Below the pieces are notes generated by a model. The model had not been told where the DNA came from. It searched no databases and worked only from the letters and a program-made list of their open reading frames with translations. Shown in pieces: positions 26,901-40,032 of a DNA stretch of 64,000 bases. Numbering within the stretch: the first letter of the stretch is position 1; each line of letters begins with the position of its first letter. Made by a program: the position numbers and the translations under genes. The stretch is from Cardinalis cardinalis (Eukaryota > Chordata > Aves > Passeriformes > Cardinalidae): assembly GCA_014549065.1 (NCBI GenBank), contig JACDOX010000013.1, positions 496,001 through 560,000 of the forward strand. Reading direction: 5' to 3'.

Positions 26901-29900
26901 CACAACTTAATTTAATATTGCCAGCTTTACCAAGTTAAATTAATACCACCAAACAGGTAAATCCTTCAGAGATTAGTTTGTCTCAAACCAGAGCAGACAA
27001 CTTGCAGTTGTTTTTGCTGCAATTTTGAGTATGTTGTTCTTCTTGGTTTTCAAAAACAGGAAAACATGNTTAATCCTAGGCCTGATTGCTCCTCTGAGGT
27101 AAAGCAAGAAAAAAATGGCAAGAGAACATTGTTAGAAAACTAAAGCTGTCTTTGCCCCATCTGCCATCAATGCTGCTTGGCTGTGAGAAAATGCTGACTA
27201 CATGGGTATGTATGAGGAGAACTGAAGTGCNTCAGAAGGCCATGACATTTTTCCCATACGCAAGTTTTGGAAAATTCTGGGAAATTAGGCAAGCTGAGCA
27301 TCACTGAGGCAAAATTACAAGTGAATACGTAGCACAGATATTCAAATGAATAATTAAACAAATCCTCCTGGGTTACACAGCCTGCTGCCCGGGTGTTTGA
27401 AAATGAGCTCCTGAGGAGTGGTTACAAAACACTTCTTCACTGACGTGGACAAGGACTCAGGGGCTGGAGAAGCTCCTTCCATGCAGACTACACTGGTACC
27501 AAGCAGCACAGCTTGCCTTGAGCTCAGCTGCAAAGTGAAAAGAGAGTATTTATCCTGCAGTTTCACACTTAGCTCCTATTGGATCAAGTAATTTCTGCCA
27601 AACCCTCACTGATAAGATTGAATAAGCAAAAAAAAGGATAGTAAAATTGATAAATAAAATGAAACATCTGGATTCTCTACTGACAGTCTTGAAAAGTAAC
27701 ATTTTGTTTCTGAGTAGACCACTACTGACTTTTCTGTTTTGCTCTGAGAGAGAAAGTTTTTCACCACAGTTATACTCCCTTTCTTTAGAACTGCTCATCA
27801 CCAGGAGCCCTGCACAGAGCTGCCAGGGAAGGCAGAGCCTCTGCCAGCAGATGGGCCCATTAAGATCTTTTGCTTGAGGCCAGCATGAGGGGGACCAAAG
27901 TGNTGTCTGTAGGTCAGATTACCTGAAGTGGTCACATGGGTTAAAAGTTATTTGCACTGAGTTATTTGCTCTTCCACCTCTTCAGAGCACACCTGAGTTT
28001 GTAAGTTATTTCCCACACCAGCATCCAGTTCACAAGGCCATTTTTACTTTCTTCCATGCTGCAGTAGTTTAAAAGCCTCTTCTTGCCTCCACTTCTGTTA
28101 TGTGCATCCACTTCCTTACCTCCATTGCAGTTCCTTCNTCTTGGACTTGTAAATTGTTCATTCTATCATTTAGCTCAATTTAGTTTCAATTTGCAACATC
28201 ATTCAACANAGCACAGTAGATTTATCCCCTCCTATTTCCCCTCTCCTCCCATCCCAGTGCACTGGAGATTGTCTCAAAAGGAGTAGGAGCCAGAGTGCAA
28301 ACTTTAGTGCAAAACTCAATTCTAGTCAAAGTTCCCACTGACACAGAACAATTTCCCAGTAAATTATTTCATAAAGCTTTCCCTGAAATCAGATATCCCT
28401 GTAGTTCAGCTAAAAAGGCTGAGAAGAAACTACAAAGAAGTGGTTGATGAACAGAATTAAAGGACAAAGGGATATAATCAGGAAATACAGATATTTATTT
28501 TATTTAAAGGAAGAATAAAAAGTTCCTTTAACCTTGAAGGAAAATAACCCTGTTAAAGAAAAGGAAACCATCACTGCCAAGGTTCTATTGCAAGAATAGT
28601 CTGTAACTGATTTTTGTATTGCCTGGTGGGGTGAAGGCAGTGGGATTCCTGGAGGGGTGCTAATTCCTGGCAGGACAGCCTCTGTACTACTGAACCTTGC
28701 TTTGAAAGGGACCCCCAGGAAGCTGAAATCAGTAACTGAGGGAGTTGCCACACACTGTGAGCCAAGCCCAGGTGAGGGGCAATGCAGGCCCTTCCTGGAC
28801 AAGGTCCTTTAGCAAGAGGGCTGCTGTCAGGGCAGCAGAGCAGCAGGAGGAATGGTATAGAGGGATCCAACTCTGTCCCATAGCAATGGGATACTAAACC
28901 CCTGGCTCTGGCCCCTAAACCCNATGGATGCTGAAATCAGAGTTTGCCTTCTGTTTGCCCTCACTCCTGTCCATCTGTTAGAAAATCCACATGCCTTATT
29001 TTCACCTGCTCTCCCTAGATTTTGTGTCAAAATCCTCCAGGTACTGCCAATTCCTACACCATCCCAACAGAATCAGCTACTTGGCTGCACCACCAGGGGA
29101 TCAGAGAGCCACATCACTCCTTCCTCTAGAAAGAACTTAGGAAGAGGTTAAAACCAGTTCAGTGCCAAAGGGCTCGAGGTCTGACCCTGCTCCTCTATCA
29201 CAGACCACAGACTATCTGGNCTGGGCACAGCACCTTTTGTGGGAGGGCTGCCTGGACCAGAGATGCAGCTGCAGCTGTCAGTGTCCAGCACTCAGGGCAA
29301 ACACAACTGCACAGACAGAGTTCATCTCAGCAATCACATGTGCTGCACCACGTGTAGCTTCATTTCGGAGTCACAATTCAANGAGTGACACAGTAGGGTT
29401 TATTACAACCCACCTTATAATGCCAAAAAAGCACTTGTTAAACTGTATCTTAGAAAAGCCAAAATTCACTTGTATTTTTTTTTCTTCAGCCTTCCTTCCT
29501 CCTCCTNCACTTTCATGTGATGCTAAGCCACAAATTCTCCAGGCAGTTTCCCAAATAATCTATGCTTAAGATGGACTCCAAAGAGCAGATTTCCAGCCCA
29601 GGGATTTAGCTTTCCATCTCTAACTAAGAGTACCAGCAGCTCAGCAGCTAAACCTTTGTGTGTAGCANCAAGCATTTGCCTGTACTATTATTTAAAAGGA
29701 GGGGTTTAGTGAGATTTTGATTGTTTGATTTAATTCAGGAACTTCTCCAAAGCTGTTTGCTCCAATAGCAAAAGCTTCAGGACAGCTCCATACCCAGTAA
29801 TACAGGACACTCAGCCACTGAGTGCAGTCACTCAGTGGTTTTTTGGGTTCATGGCCTTGAGCAGTATTTTCACATCTCTTTTTCTGAACCACAAAGAACG

Positions 29901-32900
29901 AGATAATTTACTGTCTTGTTTCACAGTAAAAGGACATTGTCAGCCTAAAATAAGGCCTTAACAGGCACTTGTTTCTTCCCAGTGAAAATACTGTGTTGAG
30001 AACTCCTCATGTTAAATGGAAAAGATAACCTATCTTATTGATGGGACTTTTTTCCCCAGTCTGTTATCTCTTCTGGATAAAAGTTTCCAGTAATGTATTT
30101 GCTATATTCTGGTCTTTCATACAACAATAAATGAAAAAATCTTCCAACACAAACACTGATACAGATATTACTTTCAATTTATCAGTTACAGCATTGTGAA
30201 AGTCTGTAACAAATGAAGATAGTCATAACTTTGACGAGGATTTTATAAAAAGTTNATAAACACCGTTTTCTGCACTTGCATCTTTTGTCTCAATGCTCAG
30301 AGCGCTTAAACAGAAATTCAAACTCTTTCTAATCCTGGAAAAATAGCCTAATATTATGTCATTTTTCATATTGACACAATCAGAGTTAAATGGACAGAAG
30401 TGCGCCCCAAAAACCTTGGTTCTCCTTTTCTTTACGCTCGTCCTGATGCTCTACTTTTAGATTTCTAGTCTGGTCTGAAGACACTTTCTAAAGNGGGATT
30501 AAGTGCAGCTGCTAGAGTGCAGAATAATAACGGTGTTTTCTAATATAAAACTAATAGAAGAGTACCTTTTGGATATCTAATAAAGGANGCTTTATTAATG
30601 AAGTCACATAGGCACATTGCAAGAAGAGCTGGGACTCCAGGGAACATCCAGTTGCCAGAACATCCCAGTTGCTGACTTGNTGGTTTTGGGTTTTTTTAGT
30701 CACATTACCATAGAACATGAAATACTGATGAAAAGACAGCATGCAGAGCATGTTGCCTATATCTGCAGTGCATGGACTGGTGCTTGCCTATCATGAGACA
30801 GGACTAAAAGCAGGTGTACAAANAAATTAATAGAACTCAACAGCTTTTGCCAACCCAAATCATCCAGGCTTTGCCTAAATACTCATTTTCCTCCTTCTAA
30901 GAATGTTTACCTTTGCAATTTGTCATTGTATTTCAATATCTGGTATGTTATTTTGCCCAAATAAAAAGGATAGATCCAGGAAAATCTAAACAAATCCCAG
31001 TCTCTGAATGGATAAAACAACGTCTGGTAAAAAATTAATGAAGTGACTGTAATCTCTTTCTCAATCTCACTAGTGATGTCTTCAGGCCCTCACAATCATA
31101 AAATCTTTGCAGCCACAACATGAAACATATCAAAANTTGATGTCCAAAAGCAAGGCTCTATGACTCAGAGGAAACAGGAGCCAGTGACATGACTTCTGTT
31201 TCAGAAAGGCTTGCAGGTTGGAAACACACTTGTTTTTTTCCAAGCNTAACAAGTGATCTAAGGAGATAATCTCTTCTAAAAAATTTTGCTTAACACTTGA
31301 GTGTCCTTCCCATTGTAGACCTCAAAATGCATTGCTAAAGAGCGGGCAATAAATTCACATTTTTGAAGGGAAAACTTATATAGAGAGAATCACAGATGAA
31401 CACTGAGTCTGTGCTTGATCTCAGACAGGAATCACAGGGGAAACCCACCTGATCATCTTGATGCCAGGGAAGTTTTGCAATTGATGCTAACAGGACTAGG
31501 GTTTCACCCTAGCAATCTGCTGCCTCTGCCATTTCCCTGGTAGGGTTAACAATTCCCAAAAATGCACATCCCAGTAAAGGCTACGTTGCTAATTTTGCCC
31601 CCAGAAGGTGGTCACCCTAACAGTGGTAAGTTATTCAGGGGGATCAGTAAGTGTTTGCAGGAGAATGAGCAGTTCTTGGATACCTTTTCCCTTGCACTCT
31701 GGCTATGGTTAACAGTCATATACATTAAACAGAAGAAAGCATCATCTAGACCCTAATTCCACGCAAAGAAAGGCTTGATAGACAAAACCCACCTGTTTCA
31801 GAGCCAATTTCTTTATTTTGCACATCTGCTCAGTTCATTTCATTTGGTGTTAATATACTTCACAAGAATCTTTACTAATGAAATAGTTGTTAAAGAATAA
31901 TAATTTGCTTNATTGACTACTGCTCTCTGTATTTCTGCCTTTCCTGGATCTCTCTTGCAGTGCAGATGCTGGGAATAAGCCAGTCACCCTGGTGCCTAAA
32001 GATTTTTAGCTTTTTATATATATTGCAGATTTTTGATGCATAGCTGCATAGTTTCTAACATTTTCTTACACTCTAGAATCATATATTACCCTTTCTCACA
32101 CATCATGCTATAAAAATANAATCTGATATGGAAATGGATGTATTTTCTGACAGCAGCTAGCTCAATTTTTCCCCACCAAGGAAGGACTTTGATTACTAAT
32201 TAGTCAATACAGGGTTGAGAAAGAGTAATTTTTTTCTGATCCAAGGGAAATAAATGATGAAGGTATCCAGATGTATCTTTATATTAATACATGGCAATCA
32301 TTAATACATGAAAATCTAAANGGAAGGCACAGGCACTTGCTTCACTCAGTGTCTCTCCTTCTCCCAGTGCCAANTGTAATTATAGATAGCAACAACATGT
32401 TGGCAATAAGCTTAGAAGAAAGGGNAGTGGTGAGAATATAAATGCAGTGTCATGTAGAGAAAAAACCAACAGGAGAAACACCTGAGAATGCAGTGAACTT
32501 CTCTTCTCAAAGGCAGAGCCACAGCAGCAGCAGGTTATCCCCACTGCAGTTAAACAGATGGCTGCAAAGGCTGTAACAGCCCAAAGANCACAGAACATCC
32601 TGCAAAGCCATAGAAGGAAGGAAACCAGTAGCATTGCTTAATAGTCTGCTTATTTTACAGTCAAGTGGATTGCCAAGCAACTAAGCTGTAACAAGCTCCA
32701 TATTTAGGGGAAGAAATGTTTGTCTTCTGTCTGTCCTTGCTTGCAAATGGCAAGTGGAGGGCATTTCTAAGCCAGATTATTTGAGTACAGCATGTTCCAC
32801 AAGCCCTGAGCCTGGGCTGCTGAGCAGGCGGCGTTAATCACGGCAACAGTTGACATGCACGCCTTGCCAGAGTCCAAGTCTGTCACCATCACTGGGACTT

Positions 32901-35900
32901 TCACTTTCTGCTGCTCAAAACAAAATACGAACAAATGATCCCCAAAAACCTGCAGTTACTCAGGAATCTGAGATTCCCACATCACTTAANACGACTGGAT
33001 CTCTTTAGAATACAAAAATGACAACTCTATGACAAAAAGAGCTCGATTTGGTGGTCTAAGCAGGTGCTCCAAAGCTGTTTGAGAGGCACAGGGTAGCTGA
33101 CACACTGACACAAAGCACACACGGAATACCTCAGAGACTAACAGCTGGTGGCCAGGTGAAATATGTTCCAGGGNATTTGAAATGACTCTATTTCCCTCAT
33201 TTAGGCAACTGATCTGAGCCCCAAATGACCCTTTTATTTCCTGTATTCTCCAACCATGTCACCACCCACAAATAAAAAATGAGTTAGNATTGCTATTTGA
33301 AAGCACCTGTATAGAAGTACAAATACACAAGGTATGAACATCTGGGAGTACATCTGAAATAATTTGCAAAGACTAAAAGTGTAGTATTCCTTCTAACAGN
33401 CATATACTGGAGACTCACCCAAGGGAATCATCTTGTAAACACAATGCTCGAGTCTGAAAAAAGTCCTGATTAGGACAAACGACAGAAGACTCAAAAGGAT
33501 AACACTTCAAGATCCAAGCAGTCCAGTCCNTGTCCCAGGGCATCCTGCTGCTGGAGAAGGACAGTGCAGGAACACAACAAGCCTAGGTCATTCATGTACG
33601 TGGGACAGAATGACCCCAGCCTGGGTGAGTGACACCCACAACATTATTGCAAGGATAAATGTAGTTGGTGAAACTCAGCACTCCCAGCCCACAGGAGAAG
33701 GCAACTATCTGAATGATTATCTGATTGGTGGCTTTTCAGGAAGCACCTGACTACCTTTATTCAGAAGACACATCTTTTTCCCTGACTCAGCTCTCTGCCA
33801 TCCAGGATCCTGCCTAATGGTGACAGAGTAACATTTAAGCTATGATGAAAAGCTATAAACTTAAGTGTACAAATAGCACCACAANCAAGGCATCTTACAC
33901 GGTATTTTACCAAGATATATTACCTTAATGCCCAGCTAAAATATTGATGAATGAAAAAGAATTGCTAAAAAGTAATAATTTAAAATATTCAGCCAATTTT
34001 GAAACTGATTATTTGTTTGCTTGTTTTACTTCAAATAATAGGATCAAATTAATGACAAAATCACTGGTTTCCTGCAATCTGAAAATGAAATTATTCTAAG
34101 AATCAAAGTAGGATTCAGCAATGAAAATATCCACTGGCTGATCAGAACTAAATTTGATTGAAATATGACGAAAATGTCTTTGCTTGGGAAATTATTGCAT
34201 ATAAAGTCACTGTTTTCAGTTCCAAATTCACGTTTCACAGCCTTGACTCAGTTCCTCTCTTTATATACCAGCAACGAAAACTGACAATAGAAACCCACAA
34301 ACCCACAACTGAGAACAAGCCTTTTCCCTGAAAGAGGATGTCATGTAAAAGCTTCTTTATTACATACTAGCTATATAAAAATCCCCACTGTATGCACGTG
34401 TAAAATGTTTACCATGTACAGCATTAGCACATACATGTACTCCTATTCTTTCATCCAGTAACTACCACAGTTACAATCAGAGAACACAAAACTAGGGGTA
34501 CAAATAACAACAACATAAAATTCTGTATTGCTTTAAGCAAGTGCTGCTTTGCAGGCATGGCAGGTACCTTCCACTCACCACAGGCACTTGCTGCTAAGCA
34601 ACTTTCAAATCTTGATTGAAGCAGATGAAATTAGTGACTGGAATTGGAAGCAACTTTATGTTGTGCAGAGATTTACTGGGGTGAAAGTGCTTCTGGCTGA
34701 GAAGCTGGAGCTGAAGAACTAAATTATCTTTCTTAGCCATTAAAGATGGCTGTTGTCAGCCCACTCAGAAAATCCCACTTAGCAGAAAAGACTACCACCT
34801 AACAAGACTGGATGAAAAGTCAGAATGAGGTGCTTAACAAAATAACTCATGAATTTCCAAGAAAATGTCATGAACTCTAAGTGCATAAACCAGAGTGGCC
34901 ATAGCATGGAGCCTGAAGACCAGTCAGATGTGTTTGTAGTAGACAAAATGAGTACCTCTGGTGTCTGAGATATGGTGTGCAAAAGATTGAGCCTGATCAG
35001 CCAAATCACATGCAGTGCTGGAAGTCAGTCATGAGCAGCAAATAAATAAGTCATGGGCANGGGACAAAAATATGATACACGGCTCCATGCCAAATAACTG
35101 AAAGCCATGTCATAGATAACAGTAACTATTTTCTGTACATGTCTGTCTGCTTCCCATTACTGAGAGGATAGGCTTGTTTAGGTCTTATCTTTCTTANCAC
35201 TTCAGGGATTGTACCAAAAAAGATTTAGACCTTTTAGCTTCAGAGGAGATTTCTATCTACTTTCAAAATACTCAATGCCTATCTGTTAATTGAAAATACA
35301 TATTATCTTCTGGCTACCTATACTTCAGACACTTTAACTCATTCATGCCAGACACCTAGCTAAGCCCTCTCTGTAGCAAATGATGCTCTTTAAACCANAT
35401 CTGCCCACCAGAAATTGATAAATATATTTTTATAGATTTACTGAACTAATTTAGGGCACACTTTTATCCTGAGCAGCCTCTCTGGCATGCTATATGGGCT
35501 GTAATAGAAAGGAGAGCATTGTGTTTTATACAGTTGATCTGAGCTGAGGACTGTAAAGACTGAATGCCCAGGAAGAACCTGAAACACCCACCAAATGTTG
35601 GAAATGATCATACAGCACATGAAACATGGCATGCTTGGCCATTTTCTCCACTGTCACCTGNACTGTTCTGAAAAATAGGGAGGAAAATTAAGGTAGCTCT
35701 TTAGCAAGTTTGTAATATACATTCTGAAAATAAAGAGATTTTGCAAAGTAAATTTTTTCAATGCAGTAGGAAAATCTCTGGGGGCCATACTAGTGATGCT
35801 GAATGGGGGAGTATGCCTGTGCTCAGAAATCCAAGTTCTGAATAAAAATGCCAGTGCTGCAGCTCGAAGCTGCAGGAGATCTTNTCAATAAGCAGATACT

Positions 35901-38339
35901 TTTAGTTATTTTCCCTGAACTACAAGGTGCTAGACCTAAAGGAAGAAATGAACTGAAGGGCTCTTAGCATAGATGGAGCTAAAATGTGGGGAGACATCAC
36001 TGTGAAGGGCATAAATGCATCTCATNTGTTCATTAGAGAAAGGGAAAATGGAAATAGCTCATTTTCACAGCAGCTGAAAGCAGCATGGCAGCCCATGGGA
36101 AGGCACAGCTGGTACCCAGGCTTACTGCTGCCAACAAGGCTGAACAGCCAGCAGGATTAGGAACAAGCAAGGCTCCCACAAAACAGCATCAGGTGGTTTC
36201 TCCTGTGCCCAGCTCCCACCTGGCCCCAGTTCTGCCCTTTCCTGCTCACCATGTTGCTAATGCACATCCCACTGCTAACGCAGCTCCAAGCGGCAGCCTG
36301 AGCGACACGGGAGCAACATCACAGCCCGGCTGTGCCACTCTCCTACAGCACAGATTGCTTCCCCTGCTGGAGAGGGAACCTCTGGGAAGCAGAGCAAATG
36401 CTCAGCCACTTAATTGGTACTTTCAGTAAAACAGACCACAGAAAAGATTGACAGACCTAGAGAAAATCACCAAGGAAACCATCAGCCATTATCAGGGAAG
36501 GAAAACAGAGCCTGCTTCCACTCCAAACTCTGAAAACTCAGAAATAAAGTAGGAGCTGTGTCCACTCCTCCAAGCCTGGAGCATCTCAGTCATTGCAGCT
36601 TCTAGAACCACCCCAGGCCTGGAGACCCTGCCCTGTCTTCCCACCCCAAGCAGGAGCGGGGCTCTGCAGATATGATGAATTCTTGTTCCTATGGCAGTTA
36701 AGAAGAGTGTGATATCATTTAGTAAGACAAATCACCTGCCACCCACCTTCTCATCTAGATACTGGAATAAAGGGATGGCTTGTTTTTAATTTCTAAAATG
36801 GCCTCATTTACTAAAATCACTTAAATACCATTTACAACCTTTTCTATTTTACATTTTAAGGATGTCTCTTGGCTTCTTCATGGGAATGGCAGCACTCTTT
36901 AAAGAGAGATGGGAAGGATTAAGAAAGCCACCATCAAAANTGTTCCTATCTGCCCCCCTCAGTCTCCCTTTCTTACACATATACACTTACACTCCCCCTC
37001 TCTCACACATGCACAGCACACATATCTATCTGNCATATGAGATTTTAGCTGTTACACTTGCCAAATCATCCACATTTCGAGAATTTGCTATTCCAGGATC
37101 TTCTGTGTTGCGGACTTCCTTCTCTCTTCTAGTTCATCACACCTCAATTTTCTTGTTATTTAAGAAAACTGATGATCTGACCTCTTCCTTCAGCTTTCCA
37201 ACCACTCTTTTCNGTTTATTTCAGTCTCCCTAGATCAGCCACCTGTGACTGATTTTGCAACAGCTTGCAAAATTTATTTTGTGCTCAGTTCCTGTTTTTG
37301 TCAGAATCTCGTAGGTTTTAAAACTAGCTCAAGTTTAGTATTTAGCTTCTGAAGAGTACATNAACAGTAGGCTGTTCTGTATAAAGATTTACTTTTATAC
37401 TACCCTGGACAATGCCTTAAGTGCTGACTACTACAGATAACATCCTCAAAAAGGCAGCCCTTCTCATCTCATGTTCTCAGAATTGTTGATGCTCTGCCAC
37501 TATGGATCAAGAGAGATGTCTCTAGGCCTTCCCACCAGCAAGCACCTAAGGGAAGGATGGCCCTATCCATGGGATGGGCAATTAAGTTCCTAATACCCAT
37601 ATTCTTTGCATCCTCCAAATATATGCATGATCAGCTTTGCAGAAATAGCACCAAAGGGCTGACTGCACAGCAGCAAGATGAAAGAAAAAGCTATTCATTT
37701 GCCATGGTTAGAAACTGCAGTTCATCTTTGGCAGATGTGAACTTCAAACCCTTTATCAGAGGTCATTCCTGTCTATCAAGAAACCTGAGAGCATAGGAAA
37801 CTATGTGATATTTCATCTTGAATTTCTGAAAACTACAAGGAGTCTCATGGAAGCCATTATAAACAAAAACAATAAAACACATTGTCATTTTTACTCTAAT
37901 ATAAGTAAATTGACCTGCCTGCATGCATGTTTTGATGCAGTATGTATATTCTTGTANAGTAGTTCATAAGTACTTTCTTATTTTAGCTAAGGAAGTTTAN
38001 TTCAATTAACCTTAAACCCACACCCTTTTAACTCAGTCTAGACCTAATTGAGAATCTGTAGGGTTTTTACACAATCTTAATTAAACTTCTTTTAAAAAGA
38101 CACACTTTTATTTAAACCTAAATAAGAACACATCCAGACAAACCTTGTAAGAGATAATGTCCTATTTTTGAGAATAGCAATCACAGAAAAAATTGATCTC
38201 GTGAATCAGCCTAAACTCTTAAGAACTTAGCACAAAGATTTTCAATACCCATTTAGTACAACTTGCTCATTGTTCAAANCCACCTTGATATGCTGTCCCC
38301 AAAGAAAAGGTGACCAGCTGCAAATGACCAACACACAAA

Positions 38340-38362
38340 ACTCAACTGCAGTGCAGTTGAGT
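38340..38362. repeat. Perfect 23-base palindrome
   Basis: The arms ACTCAACTGCA and TGCAGTTGAGT flank a single central G with no mismatch. It lies about 265 bases left of a CR1 and outside any recognised repeat. Confidence 0.95.
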
Positions 38363-38626
38363 CTGCACTGCTGTTCTTGACATTTTTTGCACATTAGTGT
38401 CCTACTAGCTGGCGTGAAATAATTTTCAAAGATAAAACATGAGTNCATGAAGGCTGTTTTTTACCTTGGACTCATTTATAAGGCCCTGGAAGAAGCAACT
38501 TTATGAAGAACAAAGGAAGTTACTTCTACTTTTGCTTATAGCCAGCTCTCTATTCTTTTGCAAAGAATGAAAGCAAACAAAATGTTGGAAAATAAGGNCA
38601 TTTTTATAATATTTAAAATATTTCTT

Positions 38627-39136
38627 CACAGAATCATTTAGGTTGGAAAAGACCTCCAAGATCATTGAGTCCAACCTTTGTGCACTTGATCTTNACCTTA
38701 TCAACTTAACCATGGGACGAAGTGCCGTGTTCCAGGCACTTCTTGAACCCCTTCAGGNATGGTNACTCCACCATCTCCATGGACAGCCCATTCCACTGCT
38801 TTCCATGAAGAAATTCTNCCTGATGTCCAATTTGAACCTCCCNTGGCCCAGGCTTGAGAGCATTTTCTCTTATCCTGTCCCTGGTTGCCTAGGAGAAGAG
38901 GCCAGCCCCCACCTAACTAAGCCTCCTTTCAGGCAGTTGTAGAGGGATAAGGTCTTCCCTAAGCCTCCCCTGCTCCAGGCTAANCAACCCCAGCTCCCTC
39001 AGGTGTTCCTACATGACTTTTGCTCTCAACTTTCCACCACTTTCACTGCCCTTCTCTNGACAAGCTCCAGCACCTGAAANTNTTTTNTTGAGGGGACCAG
39101 AACTGAANAGAGGACACNAGNTGTGGCCTCACCAGT
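38627..39136 (-). mobile_element. CR1 LINE fragment with many ambiguous bases (minus)
   Basis: The left end is CAGAATCATTTAGGTTGGAA followed by AAGACCTCCAAGATCATTGA, the diagnostic reverse complement of a CR1 3' end. The match runs through CCATTCCACTGCTTTC, AAGAAATTCT, CCTGTCCCTGGTTGCC and CAGGCTAANCAACCCCAGCT to about GGCCTCACCAG. It is about 510 bases, 5' truncated, and in the ST7 orientation inside the large intron. More than ten N bases fall in it, far denser than elsewhere. That suggests a young or multi-copy family in which base calls conflicted. Confidence 0.95.
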
Positions 39137-40003
39137 TCTTAATACAAAGGGACAGAGAATGCACCTGTCATGTCCTTGTCCTATTATGATTATCTCATTC
39201 ATCAATAGTTTATAGATTAACATTAGTCTTAGATTACTGTTAAGCTTATTTTGATTAGATTTCATTCTGGCTATAACCACTGATAACTTTAGCTATTATT
39301 TGACTGGATGTTCTCATTTTCTTCTTCAAAATTATGTAATCAGATAATTTCTGTGATTTTGAATGTTAGAAAGCAAAAGGACACCCAGACAACTGTGATT
39401 CAGTTTTAGAATTTAACTGTTGAAAGAGCTGTGCATCTTTTCCTTTGAAAGGTGTTTTCAGACTGAACTTCAGAAATAAAAACAGGACTAATGGCCAGAT
39501 TTTAGCCAATTAAAAAAGAAAAAAACAGCCAAAAAACAACCAACCCAAATCCCTAGAAAGCAATTTGCTACATCCAGCAGATGATTTTCAGAGATGAAAT
39601 TCCAGTTTCTGAAAGCCAGNTTGGCAGTATGATCTTCCCTGATTTGTACATAAGGCAGCAAGCACNTAAGTCAGCTGCAATGCAGGCTCCCCATGGCATC
39701 TCTGAGACACCTCCAACCCTGTTGTGTCAGTATGTCTGAAATGCTTCTGGAGATGAAAGGATAGTCCACTTTTCTATTTATGTAAACTTTTGGCACACAA
39801 GAATAACAAGGNTTACTGCCTGCCAGGATACTGAACTCCCTAGCAAGAAGCAGGAAGACCACAGCTTCTCATCAGCAATGATNTACTATAGAGTGAGACA
39901 GTTTCAGGCTTTCCTTCACTGGGAAAAAAATGCTTTAATTTCGCTAAACTAGTCTGTTAAAAATAAGGCAGCTGTAGNTTTAACTAACAACAGCTGTCAA
40001 AGT

Positions 40004-40032
40004 AAAATAAATAAATAAATAGATAAATAAAT
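40004..40032. repeat. (AAAT)n microsatellite
   Basis: AAAT units with one GATA interruption, followed by a short ACACACAC run. Confidence 0.93.

Larger units (their letters stand above)
13105..38626. other. ST7 large intron, left part
   Basis: About 25 kb of AT-rich intron. It holds the palindromes at 13.7, 14.6 and 38.3 kb and simple repeats at 14.1, 17.6 and 20.9 kb. No CR1 copy, coding exon or RNA gene is recognisable, which makes it a repeat-poor stretch. Conserved enhancers could be present but cannot be seen without an alignment. Confidence 0.65.

Noticed and set aside
36085..36429. Plus-strand open frame of 114 codons, Ala/Pro rich
   Set aside because: Low-complexity composition, no splice or promoter signals, deep inside the ST7 intron.
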